A stretch of DNA of 64,000 nucleotides from Zygnema cylindricum (GCA_037447655.1 JBBHKE010000579.1:211968-275967), one strand, 5' to 3'. Numbered from the stretch's first letter, positions 21,551 to 32,846 are shown. Notes: generated by a model from the sequence alone, not told the origin. Numbers and translations: made by a program.

Positions 21551-24500
21551 CCACACTCACACACACACACACACTTTTGTATATGGTGTGTGCCAGGAGA
21601 AGATTGGTTAAAAATAATTAGGGGAGTAGAGGCAGAGAGGGTTAGGGGTAGGCGGAGGGGCAGAGAGGGAGCGTGTGGCAGGGAGGAGAAAGAGGTATTG
21701 GGTGACGGAGAAAGTGAGAGAGAGGGAGAGAGTGGAGAAAGAAACTGTTCCTACCAGAATGGTGGACTACAGGTTTTAAGGCTCTTGGTTTTTTGTGACT
21801 CAAGGGAACATGTTATTTCTGAGTATTCTAATTTGCTTCTTGTTTTCACTTTCCAAAAAGTTTAGTTTTATGAATTTTCTTGGACCACATTTGTCTTTTT
21901 CTTTGCATTTTTGGGTGGTCCCTTTTTCTCTCCTTTTTTTTTTTTAATGTATACATTCTCTATCTATATTTGCACAGAGGAAATCTCTCTTCTTTACATA
22001 AGGCTCGTTTTTGTTGGTTTCTTTGTATTTTTCTTTGTAAAAAGCTTTTTCATTCTAGAATACGACACTTTTTGTCACTACTACAGTTAATAACTCTTAT
22101 TCAATTGCGTGTTTTCTGATACCAAATCATGGATTAGTGTTAATCACTGTATTTAATTTGGTGGCCCATAATGAGCCACGTTGCAAAACATAATCTAGTG
22201 TTTATATTTGTTAAAAAGTGTTAATGCTAACTATTCAGTGATTCTTATAATCATGGGCGATGCACCATATTAAGAACCTACAATAGACAAGGCATTACAA
22301 TTGAAGATTCCTGCTCTCTTTTTAGTCTTTTTTTTGTTATTATCTTGTCTTTTTGTCTCACCTTTTTTGCCGTGTCTTTTTTGTCTTTTTACAGTAATTA
22401 GTTGCTTTTTGTTTTACTCACTCTATTGCTCCCTCTCTCTCCTCCTCTCCCTCTTTCTCTCCCTCTCTCTCTCTTTCTCTCTACAGGCAACCGAAGAAGA
22501 CGAAGAAGAAGAGGAGGGAATTCATCCGGAATCCCCAGCTTCTGGCGCGAAAGAATTGATGTCAAAATACAAAGAGGCGGTATTAGATGAAGACGAAACC
22601 GGTATCGCTGAAGCCGAGGCTCAACTGGAAGCTATTGAAAACGACAGAAATTATTTGTCCCAACAAGTTGCGAGTTTAACAGAGGAAGTAAGCCTCGGAA
22701 AGGAGAGGTTTTTACGTTTAAACGCAGATTTTGACAATTTTAGGAAAAGGGCGGAAAATGAGAAGAAGGCGATGGCAAATACAGTGAGAGCAGAAGTGGT
22801 AGGAGGACTTTTACCGATGATTGATAATTTTGAAAGGGCAAAAACCGCTATTAAAACCGAAACGGAGGGAGAGCAAAAAATCGATAACAGTTACCAAGGA
22901 ATTTATAAGCAGTTTGTGGAGGCCATGAAGAGTATGGGAGTTATGGCTGTGGAGACAACCGGAAAGGAGTTTGACCCAAATGTGAGATTAATTTTTCTTT
23001 CCTTTATTCTTTATGTTTTTTCTTGGGTTTTTTTGGGTTATTTCTTTTTTGGCTTTCATGTTTTTTTTTTATTGTTTGTGAAGCTATCTGTTTAATTTTT
23101 AGTTTTTTGGTATTTTTTGGAATTATGGTTGTGGAGACAATCGGAAAGAAGTTTGGCTTATTGTTTTTCTTTTTCCTTTTTTCGTTTTTTTTTTTATTTT
23201 TTTTTGGGCTCTTTTGCGGTTTTAGGTTTTTTTTTGAGCTTTTACTTTGGGGGTTTTTTTGTCTGTTTTGTTTTTTTTAAATGTTTGTGAAACTGTCTCT
23301 TTCAAATTTTCTGTTTTATTTTGGAGTTATGGGTGTGGATACAACGGGAGAGGAATTTGACCCAACCGTGAGATGTTTTTTCCCCTTTTGGTTTTTTTTA
23401 GTATTCCCTTCTGGTGTTTTTAAATTTTTAGGTTTTTATTTGTGAAGCTGTCAGTTAAAATTTTAGTTTTATTATTTTCTGGATTTCTCTGTGCTCTCTC
23501 TGTCTCCCCCCCCCAACTCTTCGTCCACTCTCTCTCTCTCATTCTCTCTACCCTTCTCCCCCCCATTTTTTCTCTCTCTCTTTCTCTCTCTTCGCGCCTC
23601 TCCTCTGCGTGCTGTCTCCCTCTTTTGCTCTCTCTTCACTCGTCTCCTTCCCCAGCTCTCCCTCTCTCTTTCTCTTTCTCTTCACCCCTCTCTCCTTCCC
23701 CCCCCTCTCTCTCTCTCTTCAACTCTCTGCCTTCTCTGTTGCTCTCTCTATCTCTTCTCCGTCTCTTTCTCTCTCATCTCTGCTGAGATACTTATTATTT
23801 TCCGCTATTTATTTTTTTTGTTTGTTTAATTCTGAAAGCTTGTTTTCTATTGTGAACTATCTACGCTGCTAAATATTTTCTTTTTGTGGTAATTTCAGAA
23901 TGGTTCTCTTAGTTCTTTTTTTGGGTTTTATAACAGTTTTTCACAGTTTTTTAGGGCAATGTATCAGGTAGCTTACCTCTGTCTATTTTTTATGCTGTTA
24001 TATTTTGATATAGTAAAGCCTGTTTAATTCTCTCAATCTCTCATTTCTTTTAGTCTGTTTTGCTCAGCTTTTAAGCCTCAAGAGTGTTCCCTTTGTATTT
24101 TTTTTAATATTCCATTTTTTAGAATTCTCTATCCCTCTCTTTCACTTTTCTTTTTCTTTCCTCTTTTTTTCTCCCATCCTTTTTCTTTTCCTTCCCTTTC
24201 TTCTTCTATTCGTATTCTTATTCTTATATTCGTTCTCATTTCCATTCTCGTTCTTATTCTCATTCTTATTCCCATTCCCATTCCCATTCCCTTTTCTCGT
24301 TCTCGTTCTCCTTCTCATTCTATTCCAGTTCTCATTCTCATTCTCCTCTCGTTCCTGCTCCCGTTCTCCTTCCCTTTCTCATTCCCGTTGCCATTCCCAT
24401 TCACATTCGTCTTCTCCTTCTCGTTCCCACTCCCATACCCATTCTAGTTCTTGTTCTTGTTCTCATACTTATCCCCATTCTCGTTCTCATCCTCATTCTC

Positions 24501-25016
24501 ATTGCCATTCGCCATTGCCATTCCCGTTCCCATACCCCTTCCCACTCTCCTTCTCGTTCTCGTCCAATTCTCATTCTCGTCCAATTCTCATTCTCATTCC
24601 CCTTCTCACTCCCGTTCCAGTTCCCATTCTTGTCCCTGTTCCGTTCTCGTTCCCATTCCCATTCCCATTCCCGTTTCTGTTCCCACTCTCATTCTCATCC
24701 TCCTCATCCTCATTCTCATCCTCCTCATCCTCGTTCTCATCCTCGTTCCCATTCTCGTTCCCATTCATGTTCTCATTCTTGTTTCTTTTCCTTCCGTTCC
24801 CTCCAGGTCCACGAGGCGATTATGAGGGAAGACTCGACCACGATCCACGAGGGTTTTATCGTTCAGGAATTTCGAAAGGGATTCGTTTTGGGAGACAAGC
24901 TTTTGAGGCCAGCCATGGTCAAAGTTTCCGCGGGACCGGGACCCTCGAGTGAGGCCGTTTCTGAGGTAATTTCTGAGGCAATTTCCCAAGATTCAGATTC
25001 GGAGGAGGTGGCATAG
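20979..25016 (+). CDS. Plastid GrpE-type nucleotide exchange factor for Hsp70
   Basis: GrpE releases ADP from DnaK/Hsp70. Exon 1 (20979 to about 21202) starts MASLLTKPLACVPFSVTN, a Ser/Thr-rich, acid-poor sequence like a plastid transit peptide. Its donor is not clear. Exon 2 (22487-22981, phase 0 at both borders) has an acidic start, a long coiled coil and the hallmark LRLNADFDNFRKRAENEKK, then LLPMIDNFERAKTAIKTETE. Exon 3 (24807-25016) holds the beta domain (VHEAIMREDSTTIHEGFIVQ, then FRKGFVLGDKLLRPAMVKVS) and an acidic C-terminus before TAG. It closely resembles plant plastid GrpE (Arabidopsis EMB1241 type), including ETEGEQKI and AMVKVSAGPG. Intron 2 (1.8 kb) carries degenerate copies of the exon 2 end and a 600-bp TTCTCG/TTCCCA tract. 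Confidence 0.93.
21503..21545. repeat. (TA)n microsatellite in GrpE intron 1
   Basis: A pure TA run flanked on the left by gaagaagaa-type purine repeats (21370-21500) and on the right by a CA run (21555-21575). The same purine-then-TA arrangement occurs at 40510-40660 in NLE. Confidence 0.95.
23119..23372 (+). repeat. Two degenerate copies of the GrpE exon 2 end inside intron 2
   Basis: 23119-23160 reads GIMVVETIGKKFGL and 23331-23367 reads GVMGVDTTGEEFDPT followed by gtgaga, against the real exon end GVMAVETTGKEFDPN and gtgaga at 22982. The following intron sequence (gtttgtgaagctatctgttt) is repeated as well at about 23283 and 23438. The units are about 200 bp long. Confidence 0.88.
23500..23785. 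repeat. CT-rich low-complexity tract
   Basis: ctctctctc with short interruptions inside GrpE intron 2. The long open frames here are artefacts. Confidence 0.9.
24190..24800. repeat. Hexamer satellite (TTCTCG, TTCCCA, TTCTCA units)
   Basis: About 600 bp of six-base units running to the acceptor of GrpE exon 3. The frames here are Phe/Pro/Ser-only repeat translations. Confidence 0.93.
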
Positions 25017-25019
25017 AAG

Positions 25020-25029
25020 GAAGGACGAG

Positions 25030-25065
<36 letters not shown>

Positions 25066-25120
25066 AGGAGAGGAGCGAGAGAGAGGGGGAGGAGAGAGGG
25101 GGAGAGGAGGGGTGAGGGGA
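25020..25120. repeat. GA-rich tract after the GrpE stop
   Basis: gagaga runs and ggggagga units immediately downstream of the stop codon. Confidence 0.9.
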
Positions 25121-25131
25121 GGGGAGGGTAG

Positions 25132-25224
25132 GGAAACGGGGCCTTGAAATGAGACGGTTTTCGAGGTATTTTTTTCGGGATTTTGCAAGATTCGGATTCC
25201 GAGGTGGTAGTATAGATGGGGGAG
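25132..25224 (+). repeat. Degenerate copy of the GrpE terminal exon end
   Basis: gagacggttttcgaggtat, then gattttgcaagattcggatt and ccgaggtggtagtatag, matches 24950-25016 (gaggccgtttctgaggtaat ... caagattcagattcggagga ... ggtggcatag). Confidence 0.8.
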
Positions 25225-27140
25225 AGAGAGAGAGGGCAAGAGAGAATGCATAAAAAATATGAACATATTTTGGAAGTGTTTTATAGAGTTTGGTAGAGCA
25301 GTTATTTGAAATCGGTACCGTTGTCGTCCTCGATAACTTTTTGTAAGTTTTTTGAGAGAGAGAGGATGAATGGAGTTACCATTAATTTTAAATTACAATT
25401 TTTTTAGGCAATTTTGAATTTGGTCGTGGAAAAAGGGAATAATATTCTGGTCCTAAGAGTGGAAGAGGCTTGAGTGGGACTTTTTGAGAGAAAATTGGTA
25501 TTTTTCTTTTTTTTGTTTAATATCGATTTTATTAGTCCTCTTTTTTTTTTTTTTGGATGTCGTTGAAACCTATTTAAGCCAAAAGTCAATGGCCATTTTA
25601 TTTTTTTGTCTTTTTCTTCTTTGAGGGTATTTCATCAATGTTGTTTTTGGTAACATCATACATCACATTAAATAAAATTAAATTAAATAAAATTAAATCA
25701 AATTGAATTGAATTGAATTGATTTTTTTTTCTAAAACTGGTACTTTTTATATAGCCCAAAAAAAAAAACTAATATCGCTGGAAAGTATGATAATGTGAAA
25801 TAAAGCAAATGTTATTCGATACAGTGTTTAATCTTTCTCTCTTCTTCAATATTTGACAAGTGTCAACGATATCTGAGATTCTGAGAAAATATTGTGCCCT
25901 CTCTCTCTGCCTCTCCCTTTCCCTCTCCCACTCCCTCTCCCACCCTTCCTCCTCGGATCCACGAAGATCTGATCTCCTCCAACTGGTCGATCCTCCCCCT
26001 CTCCCTCCCCTCTCCCCCTCTCCCTCTCCCTCTCCATCTCCCTCTCCCTCTACCTCTCTCGATTGTTTTTACTCTTTACTTTTTTTTTTTTTAATTCGTT
26101 GCCCATCTGAGTTATGTGGAAAGTGATGAGCTCTTAACAGTAAAACCTTATCCGTTCGTTGTCAGGGCAGGAGGGAGCATAATATTTTTGTCGTTTGCAA
26201 TTTTTGTCTGTATTATAAAGAACGTGTACAAGATTTGTTGAAGAGGGAGAGAGGGAGAGAGGGAGAGAGGAGGGGAGGAGAGGTTGTAAATTCACTAAAC
26301 TCGTCAAGAATTTTCCACCTAGAAAATTTTGACCCTAAATAAATATTTTCTCGAAAGTAGTAAAACATTTTATCTATAAAGTTTGGAGATTTTAAATGCT
26401 TTGTGATATAACCTTTAAAACTGACACATGGACATAGGAAAAATGGTGAAAAGTACGTTCTTCCGTTCGTCAAAATATCATACCAAGAAGTTTATAAATC
26501 GACTGAGTGAAAGTCTATAATTTTCACCATTAAATACGCGGAAAACAAAAGGAAAAATAATTGGAAACATAAATGGAAACACTGAACGTACGAAAACTAC
26601 TGAAAAATAGGAAACAATAATTACTTCATTTAACTCATATGCTACTTAAATAAGTTACTAAATACTATGTTGAATAATTACTAAATAATATACCACTTAA
26701 GTTGAATGAATTTAACTAATGACGCATGAGTTTCGGACATACTCACCGAATTCCTCAAAAAAAAATCACTTACAAAAAGTTTTCGGCGGAAATATTCACC
26801 AATTTTACTTCCCAATTGTTTTCCACATTTGGCCCTCTACCTCACCCTCTCTCTCTCTCCCACCCCCCATCCCTCCTTTTGTCTTTATATCTTTTTGGAA
26901 CGATAAGGAAAATGACAGTAAATATTAGAACTGCACGGAGTATCGATTGTTGAGTCGAATGTTTTTTTTCTCCAATTAAAAAAGCTATGCCCATGCACAC
27001 ATGCTCCATTTTTTTTTTATTATTATTTTTTTTTTTTTCGGGAGAATGTTGATCGGAACGTGAGAATCATTCCATTCAATCACAACCGTCAGTTATGAAT
27101 CACGACAAGTTTGCACTGAAAAAAAAAGTATGAGGAACAA
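25225..27140. other. Low-complexity and AT-rich intergenic DNA
   Basis: Contains CT-rich (25895-26060, 26845-26875) and GA-rich (26240-26280) tracts and AT-rich sequence. No gene recognised. Confidence 0.5.
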
Positions 27141-27146
27141 CATAGA

Positions 27147-27310
27147 CACCGCTCATTATTATTAGTGTTAAAGTTTTTTTCGCCACTTAAAACATCTTTG
27201 CTCCGTGCACACTTGTCGGATTGTCAATCGAAGACCGCTAATAGGAAGGTGAGACTCTTGTCTTCCAATAACAACCGTCGGATTGACAATTCGGCGTCGA
27301 TAGCATTATT
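27147..27310. mobile_element. Family-C element, partial
   Basis: caccgctcattattattagtg, then ttcgccacttaaaacatctt and gtgcacacttgtcggattgt, as in the complete copies. The right end is lost after aattcgg. Confidence 0.7.
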
Positions 27311-27814
27311 ATATGCATAATGCGTGCTACAAGCAAAAAAAAGTAAATTGACTGCCTGGAAAAAAACAAATTTAATTGCCCGGCACACACGTCAAAAGAA
27401 TCGTCAAACTCATGGCAGCGGCGGCTAAAAAAAAAAAAAACGACTACGTTGAAAAAATCAAATTTGACTGACCGGTATTTAAGTAGCCAATCACAAACGT
27501 GGAAAAGTAACAGAGAAACACTCAGACGGACGCTTCGTTCTTAGTAATATCGATAATTTTGTCGTATGCAGGTCGCAAACGTCACTGTCACCTACACGTG
27601 TCCATGTATACTACACCTTGAATCGTTATTAGCGTATAGAAATTATTAGTGTAATGAAAAAATTAGCATCATTCATTCTAATTTCATGCCAGGAGACGTG
27701 GCAGATTATGGTCCACGTCCTTAAATAGTGTAATTTATTATATTTAAGGTATCAATGTCAAAATTTTGGGGTGCCGATATAGCGTACATAAGGCTAATAA
27801 CGATTCACGGTGTA

Positions 27815-28030
27815 CACCGTGAATTGCTATTAGCGTTAATGTTTTTTTCGTCGCCTTTCCTCCGTATACTCGTGTCGGTTTTTAGATCTGGCGGTTGCGA
27901 TGGAAAGATAAGATTCTCAGCTTCCGATTGGCGATCTCAAATCGAAAATCACTAAATCAGACAGATGTGTACGGAGAAAATATGTTTTAAGTGGCGAAAA
28001 AATTATTAACACTAATAGCGATACACGGTG
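27815..28030. mobile_element. Family-C small inverted-repeat element (216 bp, TA target)
   Basis: Starts CACCGTGAATTGCTATTAG and ends CTAATAGCGATACACGGTG, flanked by TA on both sides. It joins the end of another element head-to-head at cacggtgtacaccgtg. Its interior has ttcgtcgcc near the left and tttaagtggcgaaaaa near the right. No coding capacity. Confidence 0.88.
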
Positions 28031-28039
28031 TATCCGTCG

Positions 28040-28620
28040 CGGCAGATAAGCTCCTCATCGCGCACGGCAGGGGTCGCAAAAAATCAAAATTTCAGAAACC
28101 CGAATCCGACATATTTTTTTTTTTTTTAAATCTGAACAACCGAAATCTGGCAGCGTTATGTCACGCTCAAAAATTATTACCCGGTACCCGATCCGGGTTT
28201 ACGAAAAAAAAAGTTAAACCGAAACTCGATTTCTCGCGACTACCCGTACGGCCGTACCCAACCGTACCCTAATAAAAACAAAATTACAGTACATTCCCCT
28301 AATAGGCTAAACCTTCCTCTATACCAAGAGCAGAAAGTACAATAATGCTGGATAGTGTGCACCCCACAGTACAGTAAAGTACTGTACTGTAGTAGTACGT
28401 ACCTCCGAAAATTTCATTTTTTTTCGTCATTTGTTTACCCCACCCGCCGTACCCGAGTTTTTTTTATTTTTTCTTTAATCACCCGGCCGAATCCGGCCGG
28501 CCCCCAAAATTTGGCACCCGAATCCGTTCCGGATCCGACGCGGCCGGCCGGGTAAGGATCGTGTACGGATCCGGGTACCCGATTGTGACATCTGGCGTAT
28601 GGTGAGTCCGATTCTGAGAA
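28040..28620. repeat. Unclassified repeat rich in CCCG-type words
   Basis: Words such as acccgaatccgac, ggtacccgatccggg and cacccggccgaatccgg recur across the stretch, unlike the AT-rich surroundings. Probably another short transposon. Ends not resolved. Confidence 0.4.
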
Positions 28621-28660
28621 TAGCGTATCGGCAGGTCGCTACTCGATGCATAGTATGCTA

Positions 28661-29166
28661 CACCGCGCATCGTAATTAGAGTAATGAAAAAATTAGAGTA
28701 AAAAAAAGAGAAAAAGATAATTAGAGTAATTTACTCTAATTTATGTGATTGAGCTGTTTCAAAAAGGAATTTACTCTAATTTATGCGGTGTACTCTAATT
28801 TGGCAAGTTATTATCATCTACTGTAAATAAGGTATTTGTACAGAATCTGACAAAACGTACAGTTTATCGTCACTATGACGTTCGCACTACGCGTTTTGTT
28901 AAAACGCAGTTACATGATAATGGCCTGTATATCATTATTTGTACTTTTTTACTTATAAAAGTACAATTTTGCACGGTCGGACGTCGTCCGTACTCCACAC
29001 TATTTAAAAAGAACATATATTAGAATTAAAAACGCTAATTAAACCTTACCTAAATTAGAATAATGAAAAAATTAGAATCGATTACTCTATTTGATGTGAT
29101 AGAGTCAAAATTTCGAGCGACCGAATTAGAGTAATTTACTCTAATTAGTAATTACGATTCGCGGTG
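28661..29166. mobile_element. Family-E inverted-repeat element (506 bp, TA target)
   Basis: Starts CACCGCGCATCGTAATTAG and ends TAATTACGATTCGCGGTG, flanked by TA. It is rich in attagagtaa and holds gcacggtcggacgtcgtcc. A reverse-oriented copy lies at 30301-30798. Confidence 0.88.
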
Positions 29167-29266
29167 TACTGTAGATTCTTGGCGGTAGCTTGCGTAACTT
29201 TTTTCAAAATCTTTGACGGTTCACGTTTTACAGTATATAATTTTACTGTTTATCAATATCCCTGCA

Positions 29267-29368
29267 GCCCGCGTGGCCAAGTGGTAAGGCGCCCATCTTG
29301 CTATAGTATTCCTCCTGGATTACTAATCTTCTCTCGGGAGACCGCTGGTTCAACTCCAGCCGTGGGCA
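29267..29368 (+). tRNA. tRNA-like Pol III sequence with an expanded anticodon region
   Basis: GCCCGCG and CGTGGGC form a 7-bp acceptor stem (one G-T pair). GCC and GGC form a D stem with box A TGGCCAAGTGG. The T arm GCTGG-TTCAACT-CCAGC holds box B GGTTCAACTCC. Between them the anticodon arm cannot be folded cleanly and is about 30 nt too long, so this is either an intron-bearing tRNA gene whose anticodon I cannot assign or the head of a tRNA-derived SINE. A similar box B (gtggttcaaatctggccgcg) at about 31600 favours a SINE or pseudogene. Confidence 0.45.
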
Positions 29369-29422
29369 ATTATTTTGACATTCCCAAAATTTAGTTAATT
29401 TTGACAGTTTGTTGATGGTTTA

Positions 29423-29620
29423 GGGTGAAACTCCTTCCATCAGGAGCAACGTGAGGGTGTTTACTGAAAACTGTACATTTTCGTACCAAGCCGTACTAAT
29501 TTTTTTAATTTTTTTTTTTATAAAACATGTTAAATAGAGGTTTGGCAAGATTCTCCAAAATTTTGGGCGACAACTTTTAACTTCGATTTTGTGTTTTTTC
29601 GCACCTGCGAAGCAAACGCT
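29423..29620. mobile_element. Family-B transposon end
   Basis: agggtgaaactccttccatc, then gggtgtttactgaaaactgt and ttttcgtaccaagccgtac, matches the termini of the 52207-53852 element and 11556-11760. Confidence 0.65.
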
Positions 29621-29639
29621 CATTCTATACGAGACACTA

Positions 29640-29855
29640 CACCGTGTATCGCTGTTAGTGTTAACATTTTTTTCGCCACTTAAAACATAGTTTGTCCGTA
29701 CACACTTGTCCAATTTTGAATTTCACACAGCCAATCTGAAGCTATAATTTTGCCTTTCAATCGCAACCGTCAGATCCACAATCCGACATGTGTGTACGAA
29801 GAAAAGATGTCTTAAGCGACGAAAAAAATATTAACACTAGTAGCGATTCACAGTG
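29640..29855. mobile_element. Family-C small inverted-repeat element (216 bp, TA target)
   Basis: Begins CACCGTGTATCGCTGTTAG and ends CTAGTAGCGATTCACAGTG with TA on both sides, the same length as the copy at 27815-28030. A further partial copy (29858-29975) starts at the very next base after the TA. Confidence 0.88.
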
Positions 29856-29857
29856 TA

Positions 29858-29975
29858 CACCGCTCATCGTTATTACTTATTAGTGTTAAAGTTTCTTTTC
29901 GCCACTAAAAGCATCTTTTCTCCGTGCACACTTATCGGATTGTCAACCGGAGACCGCCAATAGGAAGGTGAGCAG
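29858..29975. mobile_element. Family-C element, left half only
   Basis: caccgctcatcgttattac, then ttcgccactaaaagcatctt and gtgcacacttatcggattgt, cut off after ggaaggtgag. Confidence 0.7.
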
Positions 29976-30298
29976 TGGATCCCAAGTAAGAAAGGGACAA
30001 AGCCATGGCGTCGGATGTGAAAGGTACATCGTTTTAACTGGAGCCGTACTAAAGCCGTACATATCTTATGTCGGCTACTGTACTTTCGGCTTGTAGAAAT
30101 GATCTGATTGGTAGGCACCTCAGTAGATAGGGGTTGTGAGAAGGGCGCGTCGGGGGAATAACACGTACAATTGAGTGAACTAGTCGTACGTTTATCTGTA
30201 CGGTCCGTACACATCTCCGTACCGATATATCGATTATCGGCTACCCGAAAAAAGGCAAATCCTTACCGATACACAACACTAGAAAAAAGCGTTAACAC
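29976..30298. other. Unassigned sequence rich in GTAC words
   Basis: gccgtactaaagccgtacat and cggtccgtacacatctccgt recur. Probably part of a further transposon. No gene. Confidence 0.35.
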
Positions 30299-30300
30299 TA

Positions 30301-30798
30301 CACCGCGAATCGTAATTAGAGTAAATTACTCTAATTGGGTCGCTTGAAATTTCGACTCTATCACATGAAATAGAGTAAATGATTCTAATTTTTTCATTAT
30401 TCTATTTAAGGTAAAGTTTAATTAGCGTTTTTAATTCTAATATAGGTTCGTTTTAAATAGTGTGGAGTACGGACGACCTCCGACCGTGCAAAATTGTACT
30501 TTATTAAGTAAAAAAGTACAAATAATGATTTAATACAGGCCGTTATCATGTAACTGCGTTTTAACAAACCGCGTAGTGCAAACGTTATAGTGACGATAAA
30601 CTTTACGTTTTGCCAAATTCTGTACGAATACCTTATTTACAGTGGAGGATATTAGCGTGCCAAATTAGAGTAATTAAATAAATTAGAGTAAACTTCATAG
30701 TTGAAACAGCTCTATCAAATAATTAGCGTTCATTACTCTATTTTTTTTTTAGTTTTTGTACTCTAATTTTTTCATTACTCTAATTACGATTTGCGGTG
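30301..30798. mobile_element. Family-E element, inverted relative to 28661-29166
   Basis: Starts CACCGCGAATCGTAATTAG and ends TAATTACGATTTGCGGTG, flanked by TA. Interior blocks (gtgtggagtacggacgacct, acgataaactttacgttttg) are reverse complements of those in the first copy. Confidence 0.88.
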
Positions 30799-30818
30799 TA
30801 GTAGCAATTCACGGTGTA

Positions 30819-31036
30819 CACCGCTCATCGTTATTAGTGTTAAAGTTTTTTTTTGCCACTAAAAACATATTTTCTCCGTGCACACTTATCGGATTGTCAA
30901 CCGGAGACCGCCAATAGAAAGGTGAGAATCTTGCCTTCCAATAGCAATCATCGGATTGATAATCCGACAGGTGTGCATGAAGAAAAGATGTTTTACGAGG
31001 CTAAAAAAACTTTGATACTCATAACGAGTAGCGGTG
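30819..31036. mobile_element. Family-C small inverted-repeat element (218 bp, TA target)
   Basis: Starts CACCGCTCATCGTTATTAG and ends CATAACGAGTAGCGGTG with TA on both sides. Its left TA is shared with the residual end gtagcaattcacggtgta. Confidence 0.85.
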
Positions 31037-31079
31037 TAGCCATAAATTGGACGTGTACGTAAACTTAAAAATTTCAAAT

Positions 31080-31560
31080 ACGATCCACGATGGACGAGCG
31101 ATAATAGCCTTATATGTGGCATAGACCATGTGCTTTTAGACTGGGTGGAATCAAATCCAGAGAAAACCACCAAAAAAATCTTTGTTGAAGTATATCCAAT
31201 CGTTACAACGATAAATCACGAAGGTAAAAGTGTTACGTTCTTGTACATTTGCACATATTAGGATATTGGTACAACAATACAACATGAATGTACAATTTGT
31301 ACATCCGCGTACGCTGGTACATATTTAATTTACGCCTGGTCGTACACATACGGCGTTCAAATTTTGTGCTTTAAATCTTTGAATATTCTCGCGTTTGAAC
31401 AGGAACCTACTTGGTACCGGTAGCAAAAAACCACGTAGGCTGATTGGTAGCTTGTTGGCACGACCTGATGGAACAAAAAAAAAACAGAACTATTTATTTG
31501 TTTATTATTATTTTTATTTTATCAATATATCACCGTTAATAAACAGGTTTGTACGATTAC
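31080..31560. repeat. Family-D dispersed repeat
   Basis: tggaatcaaatccagagaaa, aacgataaatcacg and cacgacctgatggaac match the copy at 11780-12250 and the one at 31650-32115. Confidence 0.6.
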
Positions 31561-31649
31561 TAGCAACGCCTAATGGACGAGAGTCCTTATTATGTACTGA
31601 GGAGTGGTTCAAATCTGGCCGCGGGCAAATTTCTTTAGTAATAACATAA

Positions 31650-32115
31650 CCAAGAAGTTTGTGCAATGATATAGTACGCACGTATAGATATTACAATTTA
31701 AATCATTCAAACAAATCATTAATTTCATCTGTGCGTACACATACTACATTCAAATCGTGCGCTTAAAAGAATACTTGACTATAATGTCTGAACACGAGCC
31801 TACGTAAGAGATAAGCAAATTGATTTAAAAAGCGCAATGGTAAAACCATTTGAGACCAGGGGTACAAAAGGGGTGGCATGTCCAAAACTGAAAAACTACA
31901 AGCAGGGCAAAATAAAACATAGAAAAGCAACGTGAACACATAAAAATAGCGCGTAAAACAAAAGCACTTAAACCCAAAAAGAAAAACACAGTAACTCACT
32001 TAAACCAATGCGACAAACCCCAATGCGGCACCAACCGAAATGAAGCACGTAGTCGAGAGGTGCCTTGTTGGCACGGCCTAATGGAATATTGATCAAAATA
32101 TTACTACCGGTAAAC
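31650..32115. repeat. Family-D dispersed repeat interrupted by a LINE-like tail
   Basis: tacgcacgtatagatattac, then gaacacgagcctacg and ggcctaatggaatattgatc, matches 12030-12215. It is split at about 31812-32044 by a minus-strand retrotransposon 3' end. Confidence 0.6.
31812..32044 (-). mobile_element. 5'-truncated copy of the non-LTR retrotransposon (3' tail only)
   Basis: Its reverse complement reads atgccaccccttttgtaccc, a short hairpin AATGG-ttttA-CCATT, then gcgctttttaaat. This matches the 3' untranslated end of the element at 33222-36083 (atgccaccccttttgtaccc, hairpin GATGG-ttta-CCATC, gtgctttttaat). 5' truncation is typical of target-primed reverse transcription. Confidence 0.82.
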
Positions 32116-32399
32116 GTCTTCATACGATTATTGGCACATTGGCTAAGCGAATACAATAAGCTCTAATGAAAATATAGTACGCTTTTACAAAGATTTTTAA
32201 TTCAATTTGATTATTATTCTTTTTATTGGAAATTCAACATGTGAGACCGGACCTGTGCTACACATATAATAGATACCCAATTGTAGAATATGGAGCGTTC
32301 ACAATAGCTTTGAGTCGTACTCAACAGACGGTAGAAAAAAAAAAAAAATCTTATCCTTTTTTGTGAAAAAAGGCGGGAGAAAAGATAAAAAAATGAAAA

Positions 32400-32470
32400 A
32401 GAGCACGCCCTTTTAGGGTTCGAACCCCGGTCTCCATCTACCTAACCAGGCTCAAAGTCAAAAATAGTTA
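32400..32470 (-). other. Box-B-like Pol III promoter remnant
   Basis: On the minus strand ggttaggtagatgg is followed by accggggttcgaaccc, an exact box B. The spacing is shorter than in a tRNA and no acceptor stem forms. Probably a SINE or tRNA remnant. Confidence 0.3.
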
Positions 32471-32607
32471 ATGAAAAAGTGCACTCTCCGCCTTATAGAC
32501 AAGAGGCCCAAGAGGGACTCAAAAAACTCAATTCAAATTTGAAAAAATAACGAATAAAATAAAGTAAAAGGTATTAAATCGAGAAAAGAAAGGAGAGAGA
32601 GTGGTCG

Positions 32608-32805
32608 TGTAGCAGGCACCCCTTCTTGTGAACTTATCGGGGTATTTTGCCGAGTTCCTTGACTATAGTTGTCGCGCTTGCCTGAGGATATTATCCTCGA
32701 CCACGTGTGGTTGTTCTCGGTACGAGACTTATAGTCATATCTTTAAAACCTTTCCTAAAAAAAAAAAAAACCAAAAAAAAAAAAACCTTACCTTACCTTT
32801 CCTTT

Positions 32806-32846
<41 letters not shown>

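Noticed and set aside
23442-23872. Overlapping Ser/Leu/Phe-rich ORFs
   Set aside because: Translations of a CT-rich tract in GrpE intron 2.
24451-24952. ORFs of 124-145 codons overlapping GrpE exon 3
   Set aside because: Repeat translations of the hexamer satellite running into the exon in the wrong frame.
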